From: Candidatus Hydrogenedentota bacterium
GTDB lineage: Bacteria > Hydrogenedentota > Hydrogenedentia > Hydrogenedentales > SLHB01
DNA: 23,606 bases
NCBI GenBank assembly: GCA_035416745.1
Contig: DAOLNV010000086.1
Coordinates: forward strand, 1 to 23,606
Direction of reading: 5' to 3'
Part shown: positions 7,702-16,257 of the stretch, piece by piece
Numbering within the stretch: the first letter of the stretch is position 1
Layout: every line of letters begins with the position of its first letter
Program-made: the position numbers and the translations under genes
Notes under the pieces: generated by a model
Told to the model about the DNA's origin: nothing
The model's input: the letters and a program-made list of their open reading frames with translations, nothing else
Databases searched by the model: none

Positions 7702-7905
7702 TCAGGAAAGTGCGGACTGCGCGACGGAGGCCAGACGGCAAGAACCCGCCGCTTGCTCTTCACGACGAAGCTGGGCAAAAGCTTGCGCGGCGCATGTGGG
7801 ACAGTATCCGTGACTGACGGGCTCATCCGGCAGCAACGCGCCGCGCGGTTCACACCACCGTTTGCCGACGCGAATCTGTTTGCAGACACAACATTGTACG
7901 GTCAT
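7702..7905 (-). CDS. 67-residue zinc-ribbon-like protein
   Basis: This very small protein has two CxxC pairs (Cys5/Cys8 and Cys35/Cys38) and a SHGYCPTC block at 31-38, likely binding one zinc. The pattern CxxCKxIR ... SHGxCPxC matches the short cysteine module often found at the ends of PAS-domain histidine kinases and response regulators, here standing alone with a polar C-terminal tail. The ATG at 7903-7905 starts right before the first CxxC and has an AGGT upstream; the frame is open to 7962. The role is unknown; a signalling adaptor or redox sensor is possible. It is the first of four same-strand genes, with a 252-base gap to the NfeD-like gene. Confidence 0.6.
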   Translation of the reverse strand: MTVQCCVCKQIRVGKRWCEPRGALLPDEPVSHGYCPTCAAQAFAQLRREEQAAGSCRLASVAQSALS

Positions 7906-8236
7906 TTGTTCAACCTCGTTCGGGTGTGTGGCAGTGCTTCGATGCCTTCCTTCGTGAAGCATCTACCATGCCAGCAGCGGGGTTCGGCAACGACTTCTGT
8001 GTAACTACTTTCAAATAAATGAGTTGCTATATACAGGCAGGCCAGGAACGGTTTGAGGATTTCATAGTTTGCGCTGTTTCAAACAAGGAAAAAGGTGCCG
8101 GGTTCATGCCAAGAAATGGCGCCCCGCCGGGGTATGGGGGCGGGGATGCCCGATTTCGAGCAGCGCATGAGCAGAGCAATCCGGCGCTCGCCGCTTGAAA
8201 CTGGAATGCCTTTCAGAGTATACAGCGGGAGGAGAA
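7906..8236. other. divergent intergenic region with AT-rich patch and inverted repeat
   Basis: These 331 bases separate the minus-strand zinc-ribbon gene from the plus-strand ABC operon. They hold an AT-rich patch at about 8001-8040 with a TATATA at 8028-8033 that could be a -10 box, though I see no matching -35. A GTTTGA (8051-8056) and TCAAAC (8079-8084) pair forms a 6-bp inverted repeat. I see no gene or RNA here. A promoter for the ABC operon is expected in this stretch. Confidence 0.4.
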
Positions 8237-9202
8237 ATGTATCGTCCCCGGGGCGTTGACCGTTTTATGATCGAATTGACCGGTATCACGAAGTACTATG
8301 GGCAGATTCCTGCCGTCGAGGACGTATCGTTCTCGGTGGGGGCCGGCGAGATCATCGGGTTCCTGGGACCTAACGGGGCCGGCAAGACCACTACCTTGCG
8401 CATCCTCACGGGATTTACCTGGGCTTCCCGCGGCTCGGCGAAGATTGCTGGGCACGACATCAACCAACACCCCATCGAGGTAAAGCGGCGCGTGGGCTAT
8501 CTCCCCGAGAACGTGCCGCTGTACCGCGAAATGGTTGTGCGCCGATTCCTGGCATATGTTGCGGAAATAAAAGGGCTTAGAGGCAAGAAACGGTCTCACG
8601 AGGTCTCCCGCGTAATGGAACGTTGCGGATTGGCGCATATGGCCGGGCGGACCATCGGCAATTTGTCTAAGGGCTATCGGCAACGCGTGGGCCTGGCCCA
8701 GGCGCTTATCGGCAACCCTCCCGTATTGGTCCTCGACGAACCCACCGTCGGACTCGACCCGCGGCAGATCATCGAGATTCGCGAGATGATCAAGTCTCTG
8801 GCCAACGAGCACACGGTACTTCTCAGCACGCACATCCTTCCCGAAGTCGCCATGGTCTGCGAGCGGGTCGTGATCATCAACCGCGGCCGCATTGTTGCCC
8901 AAGACAGCATGGAAAACCTCGCGGGCGTCAGCGGAGACAAACGCATTTTCGACGCGGACATCCTGGGCGACGAAACCGCCGTCCGCATCACGCTGTCCCA
9001 AGTGCATGGCGTACGCGACGTGGCGGCCGAGACAAAAGGCCGCTACCGCATCACGACGGACCCCGATGACCGCATGGGCGTGCTGCTCACCGCGGCGCTG
9101 GTCCGAGCGAATCACGGGGTCGAGAACCTCCGCGAACGCACGCGCACCCTGGAGGACGTCTTCATCGAGGCCATCGGGGCCGACGAGGGAGACGCCCCAT
9201 GA
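8237..9202 (+). CDS. ABC transporter ATP-binding protein, GldA-like
   Basis: This 321-residue ATPase carries Walker A GPNGAGKT at residues 44-51, the signature LSKGYRQR, Walker B VLVLDEPTVGLD and an STH switch motif. After the ATPase core a domain of about 80 residues follows, as is usual for ABC-2 type exporters of the GldA/CcmA group. It powers the membrane complex encoded by the next genes. The start at 8237 is supported by GGAGG four bases upstream; an ATG at 8267 (MIELTGI) is the conserved family start but lacks a ribosome site, so the first ten residues are less certain. The stop overlaps the permease start by four bases (ATGA), giving translational coupling. Confidence 0.9.
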   Translation: MYRPRGVDRFMIELTGITKYYGQIPAVEDVSFSVGAGEIIGFLGPNGAGKTTTLRILTGFTWASRGSAKIAGHDINQHPIEVKRRVGYLPENVPLYREMVVRRFLAYVAEIKGLRGKKRSHEVSRVMERCGLAHMAGRTIGNLSKGYRQRVGLAQALIGNPPVLVLDEPTVGLDPRQIIEIREMIKSLANEHTVLLSTHILPEVAMVCERVVIINRGRIVAQDSMENLAGVSGDKRIFDADILGDETAVRITLSQVHGVRDVAAETKGRYRITTDPDDRMGVLLTAALVRANHGVENLRERTRTLEDVFIEAIGADEGDAP

Positions 9203-10032
9203 GAAACACCTGGGCCGTATGCAAACGCGAGTTTCTGAGCTATTTCATTACCCCGGTGGGCTACGTGGTGGTCGGCGTGTTCGCTGTGCTCTCAGGGCTC
9301 GGGTTCGCGGCATCCTTCCTCGGCTATGCGCGGGCGACTCTTACGCCGTCAGCATACGGCTACGTAGGCGTGCCGGATTTCGAGGAGAACTTGCTGAGCC
9401 CGTTTCTCGTCTTCTGCGGCCTGCTCATCATGTTCATCGGTCCCCTGGTGACCATGCGGCTGCTGGCCGAGGAGAAAAACCGGGGAACCGCCGAATTGTT
9501 GTTGACGTATCCTCTTCGCAACGCCGAGATCATTTTCGGCAAGTACGGCGCGGCCCTCGGCATGCTGCTGGTCATGATGGCAGTGGTGTCCGTTCAAATG
9601 GGCGTTGTATGGTATTTTGTGCCCTACGTCGAGCCGGCCGTGCTGGGATTCGGCGTCGTGACGGTCTTTCTGATGGGCGCGGCCTTCCTCAGCATGGGGC
9701 TGTTTGTCTCCTCCATCACGCGCAACCAGGTCACGGCGGGCACCGCAACCTTTGGCTTGTGGTTTGTCTCCTACGTGCTTGGCTCGCTCAGCAAGGACCT
9801 TCCCGACGCGATCCCTCTGCCGGAGGCTTGGCCTTCCTGGGCGCAGACGGCCGCGAATTTCGCATTCAGCGTGTTCCGGGCCATTGCCACGGAGCTGCCC
9901 CTCGATGTTCACGCGCAGGACATGGCCCAAGGAATCTTTCAACCTGAAGATATCCTCTATTATGTCCTGTTCTCGGCCTTTTGGCTCTTCTTGACGTTCC
10001 GGGTCCTCGAAACGCGGTTGTGGAGGACCTGA
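9199..10032 (+). CDS. ABC-2 type permease, GldF-like
   Basis: This 277-residue integral membrane protein has about six hydrophobic segments (near 20-45, 70-90, 110-135, 145-170, 178-198 and 253-270). The first is preceded by the short cytoplasmic stretch KREFLSYFITP, typical of GldF-type permeases, and the motif EEKNRGTAELLLTYPL lies between the second and third segments. It should form the membrane channel or lever driven by the upstream ATPase. The ATG overlaps the ATPase stop; the GldG-like gene begins four bases after its own stop. In Bacteroidota this set is linked to gliding motility, but homologues occur widely in non-gliding bacteria, so the cargo here is unknown. Confidence 0.88.
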   Translation: MRNTWAVCKREFLSYFITPVGYVVVGVFAVLSGLGFAASFLGYARATLTPSAYGYVGVPDFEENLLSPFLVFCGLLIMFIGPLVTMRLLAEEKNRGTAELLLTYPLRNAEIIFGKYGAALGMLLVMMAVVSVQMGVVWYFVPYVEPAVLGFGVVTVFLMGAAFLSMGLFVSSITRNQVTAGTATFGLWFVSYVLGSLSKDLPDAIPLPEAWPSWAQTAANFAFSVFRAIATELPLDVHAQDMAQGIFQPEDILYYVLFSAFWLFLTFRVLETRLWRT

Positions 10033-10036
10033 ACCG

Positions 10037-11683
10037 ATGAAGAACGTGCGTCTTCTCTTTGGAATTCTTGCGCTGGCGGGCCTCGCCATCGCCCTGAACG
10101 TGGTGGTGTTCAAACGCGAACCGTTCTCGTTTGCCGTGCTGATGCCCTTGTGCTTCGGAATGCTCTGCGCCCTTGCGTGGATCGGCATCGGCATCAGCAA
10201 CATGGTCGAGTCCTTCGAACGAGGGAGAACCGTCAACGCGGTGAACGCCATCGTGGCATCTCTCGCGTTCCTCGGCATCTGCGTTGTCCTGTTCGCGTTC
10301 GTGAAACACGCCGGCTATTCGTGGGACCTCACGCGCGAGGGCCGCAAGCCCCTCAGCGAGCAAACCGTCCAATTGCTCCGCGGGCTGGACAAGGAGGTGG
10401 CGGTATTCGGAATCTTCAAGAGGGTCGGCGACCGGGACCTTCAAATCCGCCGCGAGAAAACACGCCGTTTTCTCGACCGCTGCCAGATGCACACCTCGAA
10501 CCTGCGTATCGAGTTTTTTGACCCCGAACTGGACATACTCAAGAAGGAAAGCCTGCAGCTCTCGAATCTCTCGCCTCAGGGCGCGCTGGTGCTCAAGTGC
10601 GGCACGCGCGAGCGGGTCATCAATTTCTCCGACGTCAACGACCGTCTCGAAGAGGGCGCGTTCACGCAGGCCCTGATCTATGTGGCGCGTGACTCCCAGC
10701 CAAAGCTGTATTTTCTTTCGGGCCACGACGAACCGTCCCTGGCCAGCATGTCCGAGCTGTCCGCCCGCCTTAAAGAAGAATCGTATGTGGTCGAGGAATT
10801 CACCCTGAACGTGCTCGATCCGCAGATCCCCTCGGACTGCAGCGTGCTGGTGATCAACGGCCCGAAAGGCGACCTGCAATTGCCCGAGGTGAAAGCGATT
10901 CAAGACTACCTGAAGCGAGGGGGCCGCATGCTCGTTCTCCTCGAACCATGGCGAATCGTCTCGAGAGGCGTCGAACACTTTCTTCCCATGCTGCGTCAAG
11001 ATTACGGAATCGATATTGGAACGGACATCATTCTCTCGCGCGCCAAGACCACGCAGGAGATGGTTCTGTCGGTTTTCACGCCGGATTTCGGGCTCATCGG
11101 AATCAGCGCGCCCGACATTCCGCGCCGGGGCTCGTACAACGAATCGCATCTTATCACGCGGGGATTCGACCAGAACATGATGTTTTCGCTGTCGCGCAGC
11201 GTCAATCTGCTTCCCGAATTGCCCAAAGGCGTAGCGGGAGAAACCCTCCTCTATACCCTGCCCGGCACCTGGGCCGAAACCAATCTGGACCTGCTGTTCG
11301 AACAAAAGCGGGCCAATCCCGACGACCAGGACTTGAAGGGCCCCTTCGGCGCTGCCGCTGCCGTGACGGCCGCCACCGACGTCCAGATGGCGGACACGGA
11401 ACGCACGCTCGACACCCGTATCGTCGCGGTGGGAGACCAGGATTTCATCTCCAACGACGGAATCCGTGTGGTCGGCCATTGGAATTTCCTCTTGAACAGC
11501 CTGGCGTGGCTGACCGAGAACGAGGACCTGGTCGGGGTGCGTCCCGCGCGGCAGGAAGATCCGCCGCTGCAGCTCACGGTGAACGAGGAACGGGCCATCG
11601 CGTGGATCACGATCCTCGGCGCGTTTCAAACGATTATTATCATTGCAATCGCAACGTTCGCGCTGCGGAGAAAGTATCAATGA
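10037..11683 (+). CDS. GldG-like ABC-associated protein
   Basis: This 548-residue protein has three N-terminal membrane segments (about 5-25, 34-55 and 70-91), a large periplasmic part and one C-terminal membrane segment (about 520-542) followed by a basic tail. The periplasmic part has the family hallmark YFLSGHDEPSL, then IPSDCSVLVINGPKGDL and YLKRGGRMLVLLEP. It is the accessory subunit normally encoded with GldA/GldF-type transporters. GGAGG at 10022-10026 lies ten bases before the ATG. The stop overlaps the start of the DUF4340 gene by four bases (ATGA). The biochemical role of this family is not established. Confidence 0.88.
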   Translation: MKNVRLLFGILALAGLAIALNVVVFKREPFSFAVLMPLCFGMLCALAWIGIGISNMVESFERGRTVNAVNAIVASLAFLGICVVLFAFVKHAGYSWDLTREGRKPLSEQTVQLLRGLDKEVAVFGIFKRVGDRDLQIRREKTRRFLDRCQMHTSNLRIEFFDPELDILKKESLQLSNLSPQGALVLKCGTRERVINFSDVNDRLEEGAFTQALIYVARDSQPKLYFLSGHDEPSLASMSELSARLKEESYVVEEFTLNVLDPQIPSDCSVLVINGPKGDLQLPEVKAIQDYLKRGGRMLVLLEPWRIVSRGVEHFLPMLRQDYGIDIGTDIILSRAKTTQEMVLSVFTPDFGLIGISAPDIPRRGSYNESHLITRGFDQNMMFSLSRSVNLLPELPKGVAGETLLYTLPGTWAETNLDLLFEQKRANPDDQDLKGPFGAAAAVTAATDVQMADTERTLDTRIVAVGDQDFISNDGIRVVGHWNFLLNSLAWLTENEDLVGVRPARQEDPPLQLTVNEERAIAWITILGAFQTIIIIAIATFALRRKYQ

Positions 11684-13509
11684 GCCACCGTGCCGCCATA
11701 GCGCTGCTTGCGGTTTTCGCGGTGCTGTGCGGCGCATACTGGATGATGCTGCGCCACGAAGAAAGCAGCCGCCAGGCCACGGCTGCCGCCGGGCGCGTCT
11801 TCGATTTCGAACCGGAAGCCCTGCGCAGAGTGTCTATTCAAGTTGAGGACCGCAGCCCGACTGTCGGCGTTACGGAAGGCGGCGGCCTCTGGCGCATTGT
11901 CGAGCCGCACGAACTCGACGCGCAGAACGAGGTCTGGACCAAAATCGCCGTCAACCTGGCCGAATTGCATCGCGAACGCACCATCGAAGAATCGCCCAAA
12001 GACCTCGCTCCGTATGAACTGAACGACCCCCGTCTCCAAATCGAGTTCAACACGGAGGACGGCCAATCGCACCGGGTAATCTTCGGCAAGATAGGGCCCA
12101 TGCAAGTCAACCGCTACGCGCAGGTCGACGGCGGCGCGGTCATTCTGACGCCTCACAACCAGTATGCGCAATTGAACCGGCAACTGCTCGACCTGCGGCA
12201 GCGCTACATTTTCAACGTGGGCCCGGAAGGCATTACCCGCATCGAGTTCGTCAGAATCCGCCAGCCCGAGGAAAACGCGCCCAAACCACAGGGCGCCTAC
12301 CCAATCGAGGAACTGGGCAAGGTCGTCGTCCAGCAGGCCGGCGAAAACGACTGGCGCATGCTCGAACCGTTCGAGGCCAACGCAAACAACGCGTTGGTGC
12401 TGGGCCTGGCCAAAGAACTCCAGTTCGCGGTCGGACAAGAATACGTGGACGCACCCGAGAACCTCGATGACTTCTTCCTGAATCCCCCCGGCGCGCGCAT
12501 CACCGTCTATTCGGGAGGCGGCAGCGCGCCCCAGACCTTGTATATCGGCGGAGGAACCCGCACAGGCGACAAGGATATGTTGTTCGCGAAACGGGCCGAT
12601 GCCCCAACGGTGTTTCAGATCGACGGCGCCATTTACGGCTATTTCCCCAAGACGCCCGACGCATATCGCGAGAACCGCCTGCTGTCCCGCAGCGCATTGG
12701 CGCTCAAACGCGTCGATTACCAGGCAGGGGATGTGAACCTCACCCTCGAGAAGGACGACCAGAAGCGTTGGCGCATCACCCAGCCGGTCCAGGAAGCGGC
12801 TGACCAGGAGATGGTCTCGGGTTTCATTTCGACCCTGTTGAAGATCCGCGGCGAATCCTTCCCGCCGATTTCAATCGTCGATGCGGGGCTTGACAAGCCC
12901 GCCGTCATGTTGAAGCTGGCGTTCGAAAACGACAACGCGCCCGTGCTGATCAGGATCGGCAAGACCACCGAAGACAAGAAAATGAATTATGCGACTCTCG
13001 ACACAGGGGTGATCACCCTAGTGCCCACGCAACACGCCGCCGCCATCACGCGCGAACTGTTCGATTTCCGCGAGAAGCGCATCTTTGAGATTGCCCCGGA
13101 CGCCGTGAAGCGCGTCGCACTCCGGTTCGAAGACGTCGACTACGCATTCACAAAAGACCGCCGCTGGAACGTCGAGCAGCCCGCCGAAAAGATCTGGGAC
13201 AGCCAAGACGACGCCAAGGCGCTTGTGGAAGCGGTTGCCCGGGTCGACGCCTCCGGCATGGCCGCTTCCGAAACCCCGGCAGACTTGGCCCCCTACGGCC
13301 TGGACAGTCCCCTCATGATCTTGACCGTCGAGACGGCCAGCGAAAGCGGCGAGACCGCAACAGCCGGGCCGTTCCGCATCGGAGCTGCCGTCCCCGACCA
13401 GACCTACCTGCGGTTCGCCACCGTCGAAGGACGCCCCGAAATCTTTCACGTCAACCAGTCCGTTATCGATAAGGTTCGCGAAGCCTTGAAGGGCGTCCGA
13501 AACCGGTAA
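11680..13509 (+). CDS. DUF4340 domain-containing protein with internal repeats
   Basis: This 609-residue protein has one N-terminal membrane anchor (about residues 5-23) and a long periplasmic region of repeated beta-rich modules. Each unit holds a 'D-x-x-L-x-I-x-F' start, an 'IG-x-x-x' turn, a tyrosine- or phenylalanine-rich hairpin and a closing helix such as LLDLRQRYIFNV or LFDFREKRIFEI followed by RxxLRF. Three units and a shorter fourth can be seen. DUF4340 proteins are commonly encoded beside GldG-like genes, which fits the four-base overlap here. The start at 11680 is set by that overlap; the open frame begins earlier only as an overlap with the upstream gene. It probably forms part of the envelope complex; no enzyme motif is visible. 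Confidence 0.85.
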   Translation: MSHRAAIALLAVFAVLCGAYWMMLRHEESSRQATAAAGRVFDFEPEALRRVSIQVEDRSPTVGVTEGGGLWRIVEPHELDAQNEVWTKIAVNLAELHRERTIEESPKDLAPYELNDPRLQIEFNTEDGQSHRVIFGKIGPMQVNRYAQVDGGAVILTPHNQYAQLNRQLLDLRQRYIFNVGPEGITRIEFVRIRQPEENAPKPQGAYPIEELGKVVVQQAGENDWRMLEPFEANANNALVLGLAKELQFAVGQEYVDAPENLDDFFLNPPGARITVYSGGGSAPQTLYIGGGTRTGDKDMLFAKRADAPTVFQIDGAIYGYFPKTPDAYRENRLLSRSALALKRVDYQAGDVNLTLEKDDQKRWRITQPVQEAADQEMVSGFISTLLKIRGESFPPISIVDAGLDKPAVMLKLAFENDNAPVLIRIGKTTEDKKMNYATLDTGVITLVPTQHAAAITRELFDFREKRIFEIAPDAVKRVALRFEDVDYAFTKDRRWNVEQPAEKIWDSQDDAKALVEAVARVDASGMAASETPADLAPYGLDSPLMILTVETASESGETATAGPFRIGAAVPDQTYLRFATVEGRPEIFHVNQSVIDKVREALKGVRNR

Positions 13510-13605
13510 GCGCACAGAGACGGACACACGCGGGCTTCCCCCGTCCCTACTATCCCTTGTTCCTCTTCGCGGCGAACCAGGGCGCTTGACCGTCCCTCAG
13601 GCCAA

Positions 13606-14883
13606 TCACAACCTGAAGAATGCCTTGGCGTTTTCGCGCAGAAGGCGTCCGGCGAGCCACATCGCCCGCGCCTGATCCAGTGTCCCTTGCGCCATCCGTT
13701 CTGCCAGCACTTCAGCCACAAGGCGCCGGGCGATGGCGCAGTGGCCATACGCTCCCTCGACATAATTGGAGTCGCCCCCGGCGGCGAAGATCTTGTTGGC
13801 GGGGATGGTGTCGAGCCATTCGTGCAGGGTGCGCTTGAAAACATGAGGGGAAATGGCCTGGACCCAGCACAAGTCGGCATAGACGTTGGCGAAATACTTC
13901 GCCATCGTGGCCAGCTCGCCCGTAAACGGATATCCCGCGTGGAAAAGGTCAAACCGCGCGTCCTGGTATTCCATGATGACGTTGGCGAGCAGCGTGGGGT
14001 CGCTGTTGGCGATGTAGTTGCCGTTGCCCTCCTGCAACCCTGTGTGGATCTGAATGGGCAGGTTGCGTCCGGTGGCACGTTCGATCAGGGTCCGGGTCAT
14101 GAAATCCTGAAGCGGCTTGAGGTCCTCGAACGCGAGTTCCTGGCTCTGGCTTAACCAGATGCGGTCAAATGCGCGCGCGGCCTCGGCTTTACTGACGCGG
14201 TCGAATCGGAGCGTGCGGCGGTAGGCCAGGAAGATCTTGACGGCGGCGATGCCCTGTTTGAAGAATGCGTCCAGAGCGGCTTCCTGCGCGGCAAGCAACT
14301 GGTCGAGGGTCTGGATGCTGCGCGCGGATTCTTGTTCGAGCTGCTCGAGTTCCGCGCGTGTGCCGGGAATCGCGTAATGGTCCAGTATCGGAACGGCACG
14401 GAAAAAGGCCTTGTCGACCGCCACGGGTTGGCCAGGCCACGTAATCACCAGGCTGCATTCGATATTTGCCTTGTCCTTCAGGACGGTGCGGTACCATCCG
14501 GGTTTTCGGGCCTCGTTGATCCGGCGCGACAATTCCGCATAGGTGCGCTCGTTGATATCGCCGATGCCGAACAGGTCAGCCATGTAGGCGGTCATGGCCT
14601 GTCCGTAACCCGTGGTCTTGACGAACGGCCAATACGGGGCCATGAGTCCCCAGCGCTCTTCCAACGACAACCCGCTGCTCGGATTGCGCATTTTCTCGAG
14701 TGCCTCGCGCGACATGCCCGCGGACACCAGGTCCGACGAGACGTAATGCTCGAAGAAATCGAAGAAGCTCCAGCTGCGGCCGGTCAGGGTGGATTCGTCG
14801 GGCAGGTGTTCGTGGGTGTCTACAAGCGGAATAGCGGCGATGGCTTCGTGAAGCGCCGTGAAGGCGGCCGTCTCTTGTGGCAT
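13606..14883 (-). CDS. amidohydrolase family protein (metal-dependent TIM barrel)
   Basis: This 425-residue protein has the amidohydrolase metal site in order: HxH (His24, His26 in DTHEHL), Lys216 in AVKIFLA, His280 in IHTGLQEG, His315 in LFHAGYP and Asp371 in AAGGDSNY. The pattern fits the broad amidohydrolase-2/uronate-isomerase-like group, which hydrolyses or isomerises small carboxylates. The start at 14883 has GAAAGG eight bases upstream; the frame extends to 14955 without a better start. The gene converges with the DUF4340 operon and lies 189 bases downstream of the ligase-like gene at the end of the transporter operon, so co-transcription is possible. The substrate is not predictable. 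Confidence 0.85.
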   Translation of the reverse strand: MPQETAAFTALHEAIAAIPLVDTHEHLPDESTLTGRSWSFFDFFEHYVSSDLVSAGMSREALEKMRNPSSGLSLEERWGLMAPYWPFVKTTGYGQAMTAYMADLFGIGDINERTYAELSRRINEARKPGWYRTVLKDKANIECSLVITWPGQPVAVDKAFFRAVPILDHYAIPGTRAELEQLEQESARSIQTLDQLLAAQEAALDAFFKQGIAAVKIFLAYRRTLRFDRVSKAEAARAFDRIWLSQSQELAFEDLKPLQDFMTRTLIERATGRNLPIQIHTGLQEGNGNYIANSDPTLLANVIMEYQDARFDLFHAGYPFTGELATMAKYFANVYADLCWVQAISPHVFKRTLHEWLDTIPANKIFAAGGDSNYVEGAYGHCAIARRLVAEVLAERMAQGTLDQARAMWLAGRLLRENAKAFFRL

Positions 14884-15041
14884 GAAGGGACCTTTCTTTC
14901 CGTGGGCGTTTCTTGCGCAAACCGGTGCGCGGCTCCATGGTACACGAAGCGTCACTCGATGTGGAGTGAAGGTGCGCGCGGGCCGACAATCAGACCAGGC
15001 GAAGCGGAGCCGGACCGCACCCGGGCCGGCGCTCCTCTGCC

Positions 15042-15064
15042 CGCTGGCGCCGGTTCCGGCAGCG
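15042..15064 (-). terminator. weak stem-loop after the transporter operon
   Basis: CGCTG and CCGG pair with CCGG and CAGCG around a two-base loop, with a three-base bulge, eight bases downstream of the ligase-like stop. No T-run follows on the minus strand. It may mark the operon end, but the evidence is thin. Confidence 0.3.
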
Positions 15065-15072
15065 CCTCTGAT

Positions 15073-16257
15073 TCATGCGTTGCCTCTGGGAGTAATCAGA
15101 CGGATATCGGCGTCGAGGCCAAGCCGGGTCTTGAACTCGTCCTGGATCTCGTTCTGCAGGTCCGTGAGCATCCATATCACGTCCCTGAACAGCTGGCTGC
15201 TCATCTCGATGGCGACGACGACGTGCCGCTCGGCGACTTCGACGTGGAACCGGTGCCCCGCGGCACGGGTCTGAGCAAGTACCTCAGCGATCTGGCACTC
15301 ATACAGCGGCGCTTCGCGCACCCGGAGCCGCCCATCGAGCCGCGGACCCGGCTCAAGAATGGCACCCGTGCGCCCGCACGGACACTTCTCGCGGCGGATC
15401 GTGCAGGCGAGCCGCGTACGGTAACGCAACAAGGGCACGGCTTCACGCCCCAGGGTGGTGACCACGAGCTCTCCGTCTTTCGTCTCGACAAGGAACTGAT
15501 CCTCGTTCACATGAAAATGCCCCTGGTCGCACTCGATGCAGAACCCCGGGTCCAGCACCTCCTCGATGCCGAAATTACACCGGACAGAGACCAGCAGCCC
15601 GGCCTCGAATGCCTGGCGCGCCTCAGGCGTGACGGGCCGGGACAACAGGACGGTTCGCAGATGGAATGAGGGGGGATCGATGCGGCGGCGGTCCATTGCC
15701 TCCATGAGTTCGCGGGCGTTGTCCGGCGTGGTGACGAGCATGGTGGGCCGGTAACTCTGCAGCATGGCCAACTGCGAATCGATGTGGAACGGTTCTTCGG
15801 CGATGACCGAAGCCTCGATCGTCTCCGCGCCCATGACATACCCCGAAGCGCCCCGGTATACCCCGCTGCCGAGACAGACCTGGATGACGTCGTTCGGGGT
15901 CACGCCGCTGGCGGCGAGCTGGCGCGCCACCAGCCGCCCCCACAGGGCAAGGTCGTTGCGCGTATGACCCATAACCAACGGCTTGCCCCGGAACCCAAGA
16001 GCGGGGTGGAGCCGGACAACCTCGCGCAGGGGCAGCGCGAACATGCCATAGGGGAACCCCTCGGCCAGATCTTCGGGCGTAGTGAAAGGCAGCCGGTCGA
16101 CGTCTTCGAGCGACTCGGCCGAGACGTTGCCAATCCGCTCGCGATATCGGCGGACGTTCCGTTTCAGGCGGGCGAGAAGCGCCTGCAGCCGCTCGAGCTG
16201 GAGCTGCTCGAGCTCGTCTCGAGCCATCATCTCGTACCGCCGGTCAAAAACCTTCAT
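15073..16257 (-). CDS. phenylacetate-CoA ligase (PaaK)-like protein with degenerate ATP loop
   Basis: This 394-residue protein aligns with PaaK-type acyl-CoA ligases: FTTPEDL near 58, GHTRNDL near 97, FGIEEV near 229, GELVVTTLGREAVPLLRYRTR at 262-282, and the zinc-binding CPCGRTG at 292-298. Key adenylation residues are gone. The loop RxHASSGTTGKP reads R82-LHPALGFRGKP, so all four Ser/Thr positions are lost, and the Asp after RYRTR is Leu283. Family members are usually about 430 residues. The start overlaps the livF stop by four bases (ATGA), so it is the last gene of the transporter operon, where active PaaK-like ligases are sometimes found. It may bind an acyl or aromatic compound without activating it, or use a changed chemistry; both are inference. 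Confidence 0.8.
   Translation of the reverse strand: MKVFDRRYEMMARDELEQLQLERLQALLARLKRNVRRYRERIGNVSAESLEDVDRLPFTTPEDLAEGFPYGMFALPLREVVRLHPALGFRGKPLVMGHTRNDLALWGRLVARQLAASGVTPNDVIQVCLGSGVYRGASGYVMGAETIEASVIAEEPFHIDSQLAMLQSYRPTMLVTTPDNARELMEAMDRRRIDPPSFHLRTVLLSRPVTPEARQAFEAGLLVSVRCNFGIEEVLDPGFCIECDQGHFHVNEDQFLVETKDGELVVTTLGREAVPLLRYRTRLACTIRREKCPCGRTGAILEPGPRLDGRLRVREAPLYECQIAEVLAQTRAAGHRFHVEVAERHVVVAIEMSSQLFRDVIWMLTDLQNEIQDEFKTRLGLDADIRLITPRGNA

Noticed and set aside
8028..8033. TATATA as a firm promoter of the ABC operon
   Set aside because: No -35-like hexamer lies 16-18 bases upstream, so it is mentioned only in the description of the intergenic region.
10948..11679. long N-terminal extension of the DUF4340 protein
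   Set aside because: The extension overlaps the GldG-like gene in another frame, while the ATG at 11680 has the operon-type overlap and a membrane anchor right after it.
9866..11737. 623-residue minus-strand open frame
   Set aside because: It is antisense to the GldG-like gene; its composition is rich in His, Gln and Arg with no domain pattern.
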